Shown here: positions 17,141-25,824 of the stretch, in pieces | Position numbering within the stretch: the first letter of the stretch is position 1 | How the letters are laid out: the number at the start of each line of letters is the position of its first letter | Origin: Nitrospira sp. | Lineage (GTDB): Bacteria; Nitrospirota; Nitrospiria; Nitrospirales; Nitrospiraceae | DNA: 64,000 bases | Reading direction: 5' to 3' | Assembly (NCBI GenBank): GCA_018242765.1 | Contig: JAFEBH010000013.1 | Coordinates: 1 to 64,000 of the forward strand | Program-made: the position numbers and the translations under genes | The notes under the pieces: generated by a model | Seen by the model: the letters and a program-made list of their open reading frames with translations, nothing else | Database searches by the model: none | Told to the model about the DNA's origin: nothing

Positions 17141-18313
17141 TCACCATTTATCTGATGGTCGTCCGGTGACATCCTCTCCGATAAAGTTATGGAGAATCTG
17201 CCGTTGCAGATCCGTCAGTTCACCCTGGCCGGACTCAGAGGCCGCAGAAGCGAGTTCGCCGGCCTTGGGCGTGGGCATCGATCGTGTCAGCAACTCCTCA
17301 TCCAATGCGACGGGGCTGGTGTCGAGATCTTTTTGAATCGAGACCAGACGCTGGAGGCCGAACAAGGTTCGGGTTGTTTCGGTGTGGATCGCGTTTGAAC
17401 TGGCACCGTACACGAGTGAATTCCAAAACTTGGTCTCCGTTGCTTCCGGTATCCTGATCATTGCATAGATCCCGAGCTTCTCGATCAGGGCAGATTCAGT
17501 TCCCTCTAGCCCATCGTATGTCGCAATTGACCGCTCAATCGGAGTCTGAGAAAGGGCACGCAGCGTGGCTTGCCACATTTCAGGCGATGGCGAGCTTGAG
17601 GGAGCGTCTGAACACCTGGCTTGGGTCGCCAGCAGGTACTGGGAGAGAAACTTGACCTTACGCGCGGCAAGCGTCCCGGCTGGGATGCCCCAAATGTGGC
17701 CGATTTCATGATCTTGTAGTGTTGTCGAGTCGGAGGTCCGACGTTCACGTTCTGCCAAGGCCAGGCGTTTTTTGAATCGTTCAACAAAGCGAAGCTGTAT
17801 CTGCATTTCGACGACCAGGCGATGTTTCTGATACTCCTCCGCGCCGATTTCTTCCTTCTCCCACTGTTGTTCAAGGATCCGCAACGTCGTTGACGGGACC
17901 GCGGAACGAGCCTGTGCGGTGAGCGCTGTGATTGTCTCCGATGACACGCCTCGATCGGCAAGGAGGACGGCGGCACGGGTGGCTAATGTGGTAGCCGTCT
18001 GGACCAGATGTTCGAGGGCCACACATTGCAACCAGGTTCGCTCTCGACGCAATCTGGCTCGTCGGCGGTATTCATTCCGGCGGTCGATCATGGCCATGAT
18101 GGATTCCTGAGTCATAGTTGTCACGGGTTTTTTCCCCGAGACACAGCGAGGATCTGGTCGATCGGCAACCATGAACAGGATTTCGTCCTGCGTGACATCG
18201 AGGTATTGCAGGAGCAGCAGACGAAGGATAATGCGTCCCTGAATGGGCAGGTTTGCGATAACTTCCTCGATGACTTCGACGGTCAGGGGAGATGATGCGA
18301 GTGCGTGTGTCAT
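17141..18313 (-). CDS. Conserved-looking hypothetical soluble protein
   Basis: 390 residues, helical, charged, no signal peptide or membrane segment. N-terminal helices (EVIEEVIANLPIQGRIILRL, then LQYLDVTQDEILFMV) precede an Arg-rich coiled region near 75-100 (RRNEYRRRARLRRER), a second coiled region near 150-195, and a Ser/Pro linker near 230. A segment at about 205-215 (HEIGHIWGIPAGTL) has HExGH, but not the HExxH zinc-protease spacing. Family not recognised. It leads into the run of envelope genes on the same strand. Confidence 0.65.
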   Translation of the reverse strand: MTHALASSPLTVEVIEEVIANLPIQGRIILRLLLLQYLDVTQDEILFMVADRPDPRCVSGKKPVTTMTQESIMAMIDRRNEYRRRARLRRERTWLQCVALEHLVQTATTLATRAAVLLADRGVSSETITALTAQARSAVPSTTLRILEQQWEKEEIGAEEYQKHRLVVEMQIQLRFVERFKKRLALAERERRTSDSTTLQDHEIGHIWGIPAGTLAARKVKFLSQYLLATQARCSDAPSSSPSPEMWQATLRALSQTPIERSIATYDGLEGTESALIEKLGIYAMIRIPEATETKFWNSLVYGASSNAIHTETTRTLFGLQRLVSIQKDLDTSPVALDEELLTRSMPTPKAGELASAASESGQGELTDLQRQILHNFIGEDVTGRPSDKW

Positions 18314-18398
18314 GGTGTTCAGTTTGTTGGTATGAAAAGAGGTGATGAAGCCCTACTACTGCATCCTTGTATGGTCCGTTGATCCAGCGGCGATGAGA

Positions 18399-18620
18399 TT
18401 AGGCTGTACCAGCTTTCTGTTGCGAAGACTGCTCAAGTTGAAGCGCGACATATTCTCGAATGTCCTGGATGGTCCCGCTAATGAACATCTCACGTGGGAT
18501 TTCTACCCGGACAAGGCGGGAAGGATCAATCCCTCGTTCATGGGCATATTGCTCATCGATATAGAGACTGACAGAACCGTCAGGAAAACGCAGGGCGTAC
18601 AGGGATGTCGTATCAGACAT
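18399..18620 (-). CDS. Small hypothetical protein
   Basis: 73 residues, acidic, no leader: a beta-like start (LYALRFPDGSVSLYIDEQYA) followed by a helix (IQDIREYVALQLEQSSQQ). The ribosome site is weak. Co-directional with the 390-residue gene 85 bases downstream. Function unknown; accepted because of regular composition, while the overlapping plus-strand frame is Cys- and Arg-rich and irregular. Confidence 0.5.
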   Translation of the reverse strand: MSDTTSLYALRFPDGSVSLYIDEQYAHERGIDPSRLVRVEIPREMFISGTIQDIREYVALQLEQSSQQKAGTA

Positions 18621-18770
18621 GGCAGCTCAGCTTTTTGATCAACCTACCTTGTACAGGTAACATAGGGGTTGTTGAACTGTCAAAATTATGGACTCGGTGC
18701 GAGTCAATTTATTATGTGGAGAGGCGGAGTAAGACGCACGCCCTCTGCTCTTTATCGAGGAAAACATTGC

Positions 18771-18810
18771 TGAAAAACAAAGGGCCTTCGGTCGGAAGAC
18801 CGAAGGCCCT
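18771..18810 (-). terminator. Rho-independent terminator after the chlorite-dismutase-family gene
   Basis: A perfect 13-bp stem (AGGGCCTTCGGTC/GACCGAAGGCCCT) with a four-base loop spans 18781-18810. Read on the minus strand it is followed by TTTGTTTTT. It lies 25 bases past the stop of the minus-strand gene ending at 18835. Confidence 0.9.
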
Positions 18811-18834
18811 AGTCCGTACTGATAGCCCTGGCGG

Positions 18835-19557
18835 TTAGCCGCCAAGCGTATCGAGCGTTTCCTTCAGACTTCTGCGGACACAGGTGAAGATCGGGGTGTC
18901 TCGCAAGGTATATCGCGACCCTTCCGTCTCCCGTAGGGCCATCACCAGGTCAAGAAAATCCTCCGGCTTGTCGCTTTCAAACGCGACAACCCATTCCTGA
19001 TCATCTAACCCAAACGAATAGGTGGTATTCAATTTCACTGAGGGAAACCGATGCCCTACTTCGATATGCTCGTCCATCATGCCTTGGCGAGCGGCCTTGG
19101 TCAGAAGGAACCACTCCCGTGTTTTGAGAAAGGGATACACAAAGATGTACTTGCTCTTTCCTGGCACGACCGTGAGCCGCTTGCCTTCCTGTCCTGCATG
19201 GGAGTGGTTGTCGACATAGATGGACCGCTTGGTCATGGCCAAATACGAATAGGGCGTCGAGAGGTACTGTCCAAGACCTGAGGCCAGCATCTTGGCGCTC
19301 ATATCCTGAAACAGATCGAGATCGTAGCTGATGCGCCACAGCATAAAGTCGCAGTCCCCTCGGATGCCGACCGTGGAATAGGGGACGACCAGCACTTTGC
19401 CGTTAAAATCTTCGACAGCCCGCAAGAACTCTTGTTTGCCCTGGGTGCGCACATCTTCTGGGAGACGTCGCCACGCCGGGTCTACTTTGTAGAATGCGAA
19501 ATTGACAAACTGGCGCCGAGGTGCCGGCGTGGAAGGGGGGGTCTCCGGAGTCGACAT
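18835..19557 (-). CDS. Chlorite-dismutase-fold protein, probable coproheme decarboxylase (ChdC/HemQ)
   Basis: 240 residues. Proximal haem-ligand His164 lies in MMDEHIEVG; then VKLNTTYSFGLDDQEWVVAF. True chlorite dismutases carry a distal Arg (Arg173 in the Nitrospira defluvii enzyme); aligning by hand puts Leu176 there. Tyr141 in FVYPFLKTREW matches the catalytic Tyr (Tyr145 in Staphylococcus) of coproheme decarboxylases, which finish haem b synthesis by two decarboxylations. Both points favour ChdC. A strong AAAGGAG precedes the ATG and a terminator follows, so it is monocistronic. The alignment is from memory. Cytoplasmic; no leader. Confidence 0.82.
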   Translation of the reverse strand: MSTPETPPSTPAPRRQFVNFAFYKVDPAWRRLPEDVRTQGKQEFLRAVEDFNGKVLVVPYSTVGIRGDCDFMLWRISYDLDLFQDMSAKMLASGLGQYLSTPYSYLAMTKRSIYVDNHSHAGQEGKRLTVVPGKSKYIFVYPFLKTREWFLLTKAARQGMMDEHIEVGHRFPSVKLNTTYSFGLDDQEWVVAFESDKPEDFLDLVMALRETEGSRYTLRDTPIFTCVRRSLKETLDTLGG

Positions 19558-19700
19558 TCAAAGCTCCTTTAGTAAATTGAGAGGCAGTACTCTTTGTAGT
19601 TTTCTTTCGTTTAGCATTTCCCCTTCAGTGTTGTCAACCGGAGGACGAAGCGAGGAGGCATCCATTGACAAGGCCGAATCGTTCTGCTAGTCGCTGACGG

Positions 19701-20297
19701 ATGAAGGTTCGGACTCATATGGCGATGGGACAGACTGTTGCCTGCCTGTTGAGTTTCGTCGGCTCTGCAGTTGCCATTGAGGTGAATCCGACACAGACCC
19801 AAATTCAAACGGCGCTTGATCGGGGACGACAAGCGGCGGTGCAACACCAAGCTCCCCAAACCTTTTACACTCGATTCGGCGGCGACGATCCTGCACAGCC
19901 CAACGGTTTTCTGGTGACGAAGCTTGGCGGTTTGTCGGTAGTGGCCACGCATATGGCGTTACGTGGGCTTGAACCGAGTCCGGCCGATGTGGCTCAGGTG
20001 ATCGAGGCCCCCACCATGCTCGTCAGTGCGACGATCATCGGAGAGAGTCCCAGCTTTGCCGAGAACAGTTATATGGTTCTTGATCAAGAAGGGCGGGTGA
20101 TCAAGCCGCTGACGGTGAAAGCTGATGGCCGGGCTGATCGTCGTACAGGGCAGTCTGCGTCGCCAGAATTTCACGCCAAAGTCATCGCAACGTTCCGCTA
20201 TGCTGATTTTGATCCGAAGGCTAGAACGACGATCACGATTTTCCCGGCCCATGGTGGTGAGATTCACTTCCCGCTCAATTTCGCAGACATCGAGTAA
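19701..20297 (+). CDS. Exported hypothetical protein
   Basis: 198 residues with a signal peptide (hydrophobic 10-25, likely cut after AVA). The mature part has regular alpha/beta composition (IQTALDRGRQAAVQHQAPQT, AHGGEIHFPLNFADIE at the end). Family not recognised. Divergent from the ChdC-type gene with 143 bases between, where both promoters must lie, and directly before cinA (three-base gap), so probably in one transcript with cinA-thpR. Confidence 0.68.
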   Translation: MKVRTHMAMGQTVACLLSFVGSAVAIEVNPTQTQIQTALDRGRQAAVQHQAPQTFYTRFGGDDPAQPNGFLVTKLGGLSVVATHMALRGLEPSPADVAQVIEAPTMLVSATIIGESPSFAENSYMVLDQEGRVIKPLTVKADGRADRRTGQSASPEFHAKVIATFRYADFDPKARTTITIFPAHGGEIHFPLNFADIE

Positions 20298-20300
20298 CAC

Positions 20301-21584
20301 ATGATAAAGGTCTCTCCTTATTCCGCCGAGACGATTGCCGTTGGCTCAGAGCTCCTCGTGGGGGGGCGGTCCGACAGTAATTCCTTGTTCATCACCGAAT
20401 GCCTGGCCGGGATCGGCATCGAAGTTCGCTTCAAGGCGATTGTCGGAGATCAGGAATCGGACATTGCCGCGGTGCTGAACACGGCTTGCCGCCGAGCTGG
20501 TCTTGTCATCATGACGGGAGGGTTGGGCCCTACGGTTGATGATTGCACCAGGGAGGCTGTGGCGGCATTGACCGGTCGTCGACTTGTTCGCCGGAAAGAG
20601 GCATTCGAAGGGATGAAGGCCAGACTGGCTGAATGGGGGCGGACGCCGACTCGCGCGCAACTCCGGCAGGCGCTCGTTCCGACTGGTGCGACAGTGCTGC
20701 CCAATCCCGTCGGCTCGGCGCCTGGTTTTACGCTGACGTGGCGAGGCGCGCAGATCGTGGTGTTGCCCGGTGTTCCGGGCGAGATGCGTACCATGATGGA
20801 ACAGTCGGTGATCCCTCTCGTACTTGCTCAACTTAAACGGTCGAAGGGCCTTCGTCTACAACCGGTGATGCGGATGATCTTTCATACGTGGGGGTTGCCG
20901 GAAGCGGAGGTCGATGCCAAGCTACAAGGACTGATTCCAAAGCGAGGACCGGTTGCGTTGGGTTTGCTTGCGTCGCCAAACGGTGTGCTGGTGTCGCTCA
21001 CGACGAAAGCTGCTGGTTTCAAGAAGGGAGATAGACTTCCATTATTGGTCCAAGAGGTGCGTCAGCGATTACGTGAGTGGATCTATGCGGAAGGGCACGA
21101 CACCATGGAAGAGGTGGTCGGTCGATTATTGGTCGAACAACAACGTACGATTGCGGTCGCAGAATCCTGTACGGGCGGATTGATCAGCCATCGACTCACC
21201 CAAGTGCCGGGAGCGTCTGTCTATGTCGATCGCGGAGCGATCTGTTATAGCAACCAAGCCAAAACAGAAATGCTTGGGGTCCCTGCGAGCCTCATCACAC
21301 AATATGGAGCCGTCAGTCGTGAAGTGGCGCAAGCCATGGCGACGGGGATGCGTGAACGTGCAGGGGTGTCGGTAGCCTTGTCGGTCACAGGGATTGCAGG
21401 GCCGGGTGGGGCGACTGAAACAAAACCAGTCGGCCTGGTCTACATCGGACTCGACGGAGGCCCCGGTGAGACCAGGACCAAGGAGTGTCGCTTCCACGGG
21501 GACCGCTCGGTGATTAAACAACGCGCCGCTCAGGCCGCGCTCGATCTGCTTCGTCGATGGTTACTTGAAAAGGTCCAGCCATGA
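20301..21584 (+). CDS. cinA: CinA family protein (nicotinamide-nucleotide amidohydrolase / ADP-ribose pyrophosphatase type)
   Basis: 427 residues, full-length two-domain CinA. The N-terminal MoCF-like domain has AVGSELLVGGRSDSN and MTGGLGPTVDDCTRE; the C-terminal PncC domain (about 270-420) has VAESCTGGLISHRLTQVPGA and VTGIAGPGG. Family members recycle pyridine nucleotides (NMN deamidation, ADP-ribose cleavage), and cinA is competence- or damage-linked in some species. It overlaps thpR by ATGA, so translation is coupled. Confidence 0.92.
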   Translation: MIKVSPYSAETIAVGSELLVGGRSDSNSLFITECLAGIGIEVRFKAIVGDQESDIAAVLNTACRRAGLVIMTGGLGPTVDDCTREAVAALTGRRLVRRKEAFEGMKARLAEWGRTPTRAQLRQALVPTGATVLPNPVGSAPGFTLTWRGAQIVVLPGVPGEMRTMMEQSVIPLVLAQLKRSKGLRLQPVMRMIFHTWGLPEAEVDAKLQGLIPKRGPVALGLLASPNGVLVSLTTKAAGFKKGDRLPLLVQEVRQRLREWIYAEGHDTMEEVVGRLLVEQQRTIAVAESCTGGLISHRLTQVPGASVYVDRGAICYSNQAKTEMLGVPASLITQYGAVSREVAQAMATGMRERAGVSVALSVTGIAGPGGATETKPVGLVYIGLDGGPGETRTKECRFHGDRSVIKQRAAQAALDLLRRWLLEKVQP

Positions 21585-22180
21585 TTCGTGCCTTTCTTGC
21601 TGTCGAACTGAGTGAGGGGCTCCGTCGGCAGATCGCAACGGTTCAGCAAGACTTGCAATCACGGCTCGGCGACGCGTCGTCCAAAGCAGTTCGGATCGCT
21701 TGGGTGCAGCCGTCATCCATTCATCTCACCATGCGGTTTCTCGGCGATACGGATGAACAACTGCTTGAACCGATGCGCGAAGCCTTGGCGACCGTCAGGC
21801 GATCCCATCCAACTATCCAGATCTCCATCGATCGGCTTCAGGCGTTCCCCAGTCTTCGGCAACCGCGGGTGCTGTGGGTCGGCCCATCTGAACAATGGAT
21901 TAAGAGCGACGCAGCCAAGCAATTGACGGCGTTGCATCGGGAGATCGAATCCTGTTGCCGGTCCTTTGGATTTGTGACGGAGGACAAACCCTTTACGCCA
22001 CATCTGACTGTCGCACGGATCAAGGCCGGCGAGCGCGAGATCGGGCAGCGACTCGCGCAGAGCGGCGCATGTGATCGCGCACTCTCTGTCGGTGTCATCA
22101 CCGTTGGGCCGCTGGTGTTGATGAAAAGCAAACTGCGTCCGACCGGACCTGTCTATACGAAACTCTGGGAAGTGGCGTGA
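21581..22180 (+). CDS. thpR: RNA 2',3'-cyclic phosphodiesterase (LigT/ThpR)
   Basis: 199 residues, the usual family size. Two HxTx catalytic motifs: SIHLTMRFLG (His48) and FTPHLTVARI near 143. 2H phosphoesterases of this type open 2',3'-cyclic phosphates at RNA ends. The start overlaps the cinA stop by four bases. It converges on the ankyrin gene. Confidence 0.9.
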   Translation: MIRAFLAVELSEGLRRQIATVQQDLQSRLGDASSKAVRIAWVQPSSIHLTMRFLGDTDEQLLEPMREALATVRRSHPTIQISIDRLQAFPSLRQPRVLWVGPSEQWIKSDAAKQLTALHREIESCCRSFGFVTEDKPFTPHLTVARIKAGEREIGQRLAQSGACDRALSVGVITVGPLVLMKSKLRPTGPVYTKLWEVA

Positions 22181-22219
22181 GAGGCAGCGCATTCTGCTTG
22201 GCGGATTGGAAGGCGCACG

Positions 22220-22765
22220 TCATGGCTCAAGCAGTGGGATCAGCGCTGTGTGGCCTTGCTGCTGAGCCAAGTCTACCGGGCGTTCTCCGGAAGTCATTCG
22301 GGCCTGTTTATCTGCGCCATGTTGGAGGAGGAGGCTGACGATCTCCAGATCGCCTCGATAGGCTGCGACGTGCAAGAGCGTCGCGCCGCCGATCTGCACC
22401 TGTTCATGCACCTGTGTGCCTTTCGCTAAGAGCAACGCCACCAGGTCTTGCCGTCCCTCTTGAACCGCGATGGAAAGCGGTGTGACGCCGTCCTGGCTTT
22501 CGGGGTTCACGGCTGCGCCTCGGTCAAGCAGAAGCGCCGCCACATTTCTCTGCCCATGCTTAGCGGCGAGGTGGAGCGGGGTGATCCCGCGCGCATCAGC
22601 TGCTTGGATGCTGGTTCCCTGCTCAAGGAAGGTCACCACTCGGAGCAGATTCCCTTCCGCTGCGGCTCGGCGTAGGTGCTCTTCCGGTGACGTGCCACAG
22701 CCGCTGATGAACAGGAGTGCGAGAGACCTGAAGGCTCGTTTCCAATTCAGTGTATCCGACGTCAT
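22220..22765 (-). CDS. Ankyrin-repeat lipoprotein
   Basis: 181 residues. The N-terminal hydrophobic stretch ends in a lipobox-like ISGC near residue 22. Four ankyrin repeats follow: GITPLHLAAKHGQRNVAALL, GVTPLSIAVQEGRQDLVALL, GATLLHVAAYRGDLEIVSLL and a final partial one. Ankyrin repeats bind other proteins; here most likely on the periplasmic face of a membrane. Its repeats closely resemble those of the larger ankyrin gene at 22892-24118, so the two are likely a tandem duplication that diverged in length. Confidence 0.85.
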   Translation of the reverse strand: MTSDTLNWKRAFRSLALLFISGCGTSPEEHLRRAAAEGNLLRVVTFLEQGTSIQAADARGITPLHLAAKHGQRNVAALLLDRGAAVNPESQDGVTPLSIAVQEGRQDLVALLLAKGTQVHEQVQIGGATLLHVAAYRGDLEIVSLLLQHGADKQARMTSGERPVDLAQQQGHTALIPLLEP

Positions 22766-22891
22766 TTCATCCGCTCTTACTCTCTAAAGAGTTGATTAGA
22801 GTGAGTTCCAATTCTCTTTCTCTCCAATGGCTGCAGCGTATGGCAGCAGCATGTCGGGAGTGACAGCAGAAGCGTTCATGGATACTGTGGG

Positions 22892-24118
22892 CTACAGTTT
22901 CAGGAGAGCAAAGAGCGTACGGTGGCCCTGTTGACGAGCGAGGTCGAGTGGACGTTCACCCGATTGTGTTTTGGCCTGTTTGTTCCCTCCGTGTTTGAGC
23001 AGGAGCGACACGATCTCTCGATTGCCATGATAGGCACCCAGATGCAAGGGGGTCTTCCCGTCCGCAGTCTGAGCGTTGATCGCCGCCCCTTTTTTTAAGA
23101 GGAGGGCGGCCATCTCGCGATACCCTGCTGCGGTGGCGATGTGGAGGGGAGTGGCCCCATCAGGCGTTGATTGGTTGACCAAGGCGCCTTTTTCTAAGAG
23201 GAGGGCCGCAACATCCCGATGGTTGTTTTGTACGGCGAGGAAAAGCGGCGTTGCACGGTTCCTCGCTTGTTGATTAATGGTCGCCTTCTTTTTCAGCAGT
23301 AACGCGACAATCTCCCGATGGCCGTTCTGCGCGGCAACATGGAGTGGGGTCACCCCGTTCTGGACTGCTTGGTTCATACTCGCGCCATTCTCGAGCAAGA
23401 GCTCCACAACGGCGCGATGTCCGTTTTGTGCTGCGACAAGCAGCGGCGTCGCACCATCCGTCATGGCTTGATTGACCTTCGCACCTTTTTCCAGGAGGAG
23501 AGAGACGGTCGGTACATGACCATTCTGGGCTGCGACGAACAACGGCGTCGAGCCGTCAGCCAAGGTCAGATTCGCGCTGGTTCCATGTTGCAGCAACAGC
23601 TCCACGACCGGATACTGGCCTCGTTGGGCTGCGATGAAGAGTGGCGTCACCCCGTCTTCCGCTGCTTGATTTGCGTCGGCTTTATGTCGGAGCAAGAGGG
23701 CCACAATATCGCGATAGCCGTTCTGTGCGGCGATGAAGAGCGGTGTCACACCGGTCGTCGTCGCGAGATTCGTCGATGCCCCGTTATTGAGCAAGAGGGC
23801 AGCCACTTCCGGATGACCATTCTGTGCTGCAATGTAGAGCGGGGTTGCTCCGTCGCTGGTCACGTGATTCACCGGCGCGGCTTTCCGCAACAAGAAGGAG
23901 ACGATCTCGCGATGCCCGTTCCAGGCTGCCGCATGCAGGGCGGTCGTCCCCTGCGCATTGGCCGTCCGGACGTCCGCTCCTTCCTCCACGAGCTTCTTGA
24001 TCTGGGGGAGCTGTCCATTCATAGCGGCCATCAGCAGTGTTTCGTCCACTGATCGCATGGCGAGGAGTAGCGGCAGCAGGGTACAGAGGGCGCAGAGTGA
24101 TATTCGTCGCGAGATCAT
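22892..24118 (-). CDS. Exported multi-ankyrin-repeat protein
   Basis: 408 residues from the ATG at 24118, which has GGAGA before it; the longer frame begins with TTG at 24130. Signal peptide (SLCALCTLLPLLLA), then about eleven near-identical 33-residue ankyrin repeats filling 30-400, each with G-TPL-(F/H)-(V/I)-AAQNGH. Ankyrin arrays bind partner proteins. The near-uniform repeats suggest recent repeat amplification. Same orientation as the shorter ankyrin lipoprotein, 126 bases upstream of it. Confidence 0.88.
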   Translation of the reverse strand: MISRRISLCALCTLLPLLLAMRSVDETLLMAAMNGQLPQIKKLVEEGADVRTANAQGTTALHAAAWNGHREIVSFLLRKAAPVNHVTSDGATPLYIAAQNGHPEVAALLLNNGASTNLATTTGVTPLFIAAQNGYRDIVALLLRHKADANQAAEDGVTPLFIAAQRGQYPVVELLLQHGTSANLTLADGSTPLFVAAQNGHVPTVSLLLEKGAKVNQAMTDGATPLLVAAQNGHRAVVELLLENGASMNQAVQNGVTPLHVAAQNGHREIVALLLKKKATINQQARNRATPLFLAVQNNHRDVAALLLEKGALVNQSTPDGATPLHIATAAGYREMAALLLKKGAAINAQTADGKTPLHLGAYHGNREIVSLLLKHGGNKQAKTQSGERPLDLARQQGHRTLFALLKL

Positions 24119-24256
24119 GGCAGTCTCCAAATTGGTGCGAGTAGAGAAATGAGATTATGAACCAATCCGATTGCTTTCTTCTAGCCCGCAGTATGACATT
24201 GTGCAGAGTGGGGGGGTATCGATACATACACCAGGCTTAATGGGTGGGGTTGGGTG

Positions 24257-25327
24257 TCATCCGACCGATGTTGGGTAGTCGCTGTAGCCGTCTGCTCCGC
24301 CTCCATAGAGTCGATCAAAATTCACCTCATTCAATGGGGCCTCCTTCGCAAAGCGTTCGACCAGATCCGGATTGGCGATGTACGGCCGGCCGTAGACAAT
24401 GGCGTCAGCGGCTCCTCGTACAACCGTCGATTCACCGCTTTCACGAGTATAACTTCCGTTGCTCATGAGCGCCCCTTGGAAATGTCGTCGGGCCACTTGC
24501 AAGATGGCTTCTTCCGCAGGTAGCCCGTGGTTCTCATGCCGGATTTCAAGGAAGGCAATCTTGCGGCCGTTCAGTTCTTGCGCCACATAGGTGACCAGTG
24601 CTTCCGGTTGGCTCTCGTGCATGTCGTTAAAGGGGACGAGAGGTGAGATCCGCACCGCGACCCGTCCAACTCCCCAGACGCTGATCGCGGCATCGGTGAC
24701 CTCCAGTAGAAACCGGGCTCGGTTGGGCACTGAGCCGCCATAGGCATCCCTGCGTACGTTCACGCCGTCGCGGAGAAAGTTATCGATCAAATATCCGTGG
24801 GCGCCATGGATTTGCACCCCGTCAAATCCGGCCTGTTTGGCGTTCTCGGCAGCGAGCCGAAACATCTCCACATACCGTGGGATCTCTTCGATACGGAGTG
24901 CGCGGGGGATCTCGTACGGCTTATCGCCCTGAGGGGTATGGGTCATCTCATTGCGGATCGCCTGGGCGCTGCTGGAGACTGGCTGTTCACCATCGTTCAA
25001 CAGCGAGTGCGCCGCACGGCCAGGATGCCAGATCTGCATAAAAATGCGGCCACCCTTGGCATGTACCGCCTCCGTCACGCGTTTCCAGCCGGCCACGTGT
25101 GCCGGACTGTAAATACCCCCTTCCCCCATGAAGGCACAGGCGTGGGCATCGACCATCGTACATTCCGTCATCATCAGACCGCTTGACGCGCGCTGGGAGT
25201 AGTAGTCCACCATCATGTCGTTGGGGATATGGGTAGCGCCGGCCCGTGCACGGGTGAGGGGCGCCATGATGATACGGTTGGGTAGGAGGATCTCTCCAAC
25301 TTGGAGCGGGGTAAACAGTGTCGGCAT
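24257..25327 (-). CDS. Old Yellow Enzyme family alkene reductase
   Basis: 356 residues, standard OYE size. FMN-binding TIM barrel: the start LFTPLQVGEILLPNRIIMAP, active-site QIHGAHGYLIDNFL with the His-x-x-His pair that binds substrate, RDAYGGSVPNRARFLLEV, and VYGRPYIANPDL at the C-terminal phosphate site. The family reduces activated C=C bonds, nitrate esters or N-ethylmaleimide with NAD(P)H. It is NemA-like, but sequence alone does not fix the substrate. Monocistronic by position. Confidence 0.92.
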   Translation of the reverse strand: MPTLFTPLQVGEILLPNRIIMAPLTRARAGATHIPNDMMVDYYSQRASSGLMMTECTMVDAHACAFMGEGGIYSPAHVAGWKRVTEAVHAKGGRIFMQIWHPGRAAHSLLNDGEQPVSSSAQAIRNEMTHTPQGDKPYEIPRALRIEEIPRYVEMFRLAAENAKQAGFDGVQIHGAHGYLIDNFLRDGVNVRRDAYGGSVPNRARFLLEVTDAAISVWGVGRVAVRISPLVPFNDMHESQPEALVTYVAQELNGRKIAFLEIRHENHGLPAEEAILQVARRHFQGALMSNGSYTRESGESTVVRGAADAIVYGRPYIANPDLVERFAKEAPLNEVNFDRLYGGGADGYSDYPTSVG

Positions 25328-25600
25328 TGGGTGTCCTTTTGTGCAAGAGGTAACGGTTTGGTGAGAGAATTTATAAGTGACCTGGCTGGAGAGTCAAGGT
25401 AGCAGAGAGAGCTGCACGGACGGTGGGTGTCGGTATTTTGACTACTGTTTGTCTCGACGTGCAGTGGCAGATCTCGTGGTGAGACAGAGCAGAAGCGGTA
25501 GGTTACAAAATGTTGTATGGCAGATGTTGCTGTTGAAACAGCATGGCCGCAGTTTTCCAGGTGGGAGTACAGAAGAATCGTACGTCGTCTGCTGATCGGC

Positions 25601-25702
25601 CTAATAACCTGCCGTCATCAGGGCAAACACTATAATCGCGATAACGACGATCCCGATGGCGATCAGCATAGTCGGCGGATTGTCGCCAAACATTCCAGGC
25701 AT
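25601..25702 (-). CDS. 33-residue single-pass membrane peptide
   Basis: A short ORF (ATG 25702, stop TAG 25601-25603) of 33 residues: MPGMFGDNPP then a hydrophobic helix of about 18 (LIAIGIVVIAIIVFAL). A GAGG ribosome site lies 7 bases before the ATG. Hydrophobicity, start signal and length fit a small inner-membrane peptide; such peptides often stabilise membrane complexes. Lies 122 bases after the DUF457-like membrane gene on the same strand, with a short hairpin (25747-25762) between. Unrecognised. Confidence 0.6.
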   Translation of the reverse strand: MPGMFGDNPPTMLIAIGIVVIAIIVFALMTAGY

Positions 25703-25824
25703 GGGTTTCCTCGTGTAGGCATATGACTCACCCTAATCCTTCTTGTTGCTGGGTGTCCAGCAGCAATCAGAGAAGACTCACGACCTCTTTAAATATGTTC
25801 TTCTCATCGTGACGACAGGGACGA

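Noticed and set aside
23318..24052. 244-residue plus-strand frame opposite the ankyrin gene
   Set aside because: It mirrors the ankyrin repeat period and has no ribosome site.
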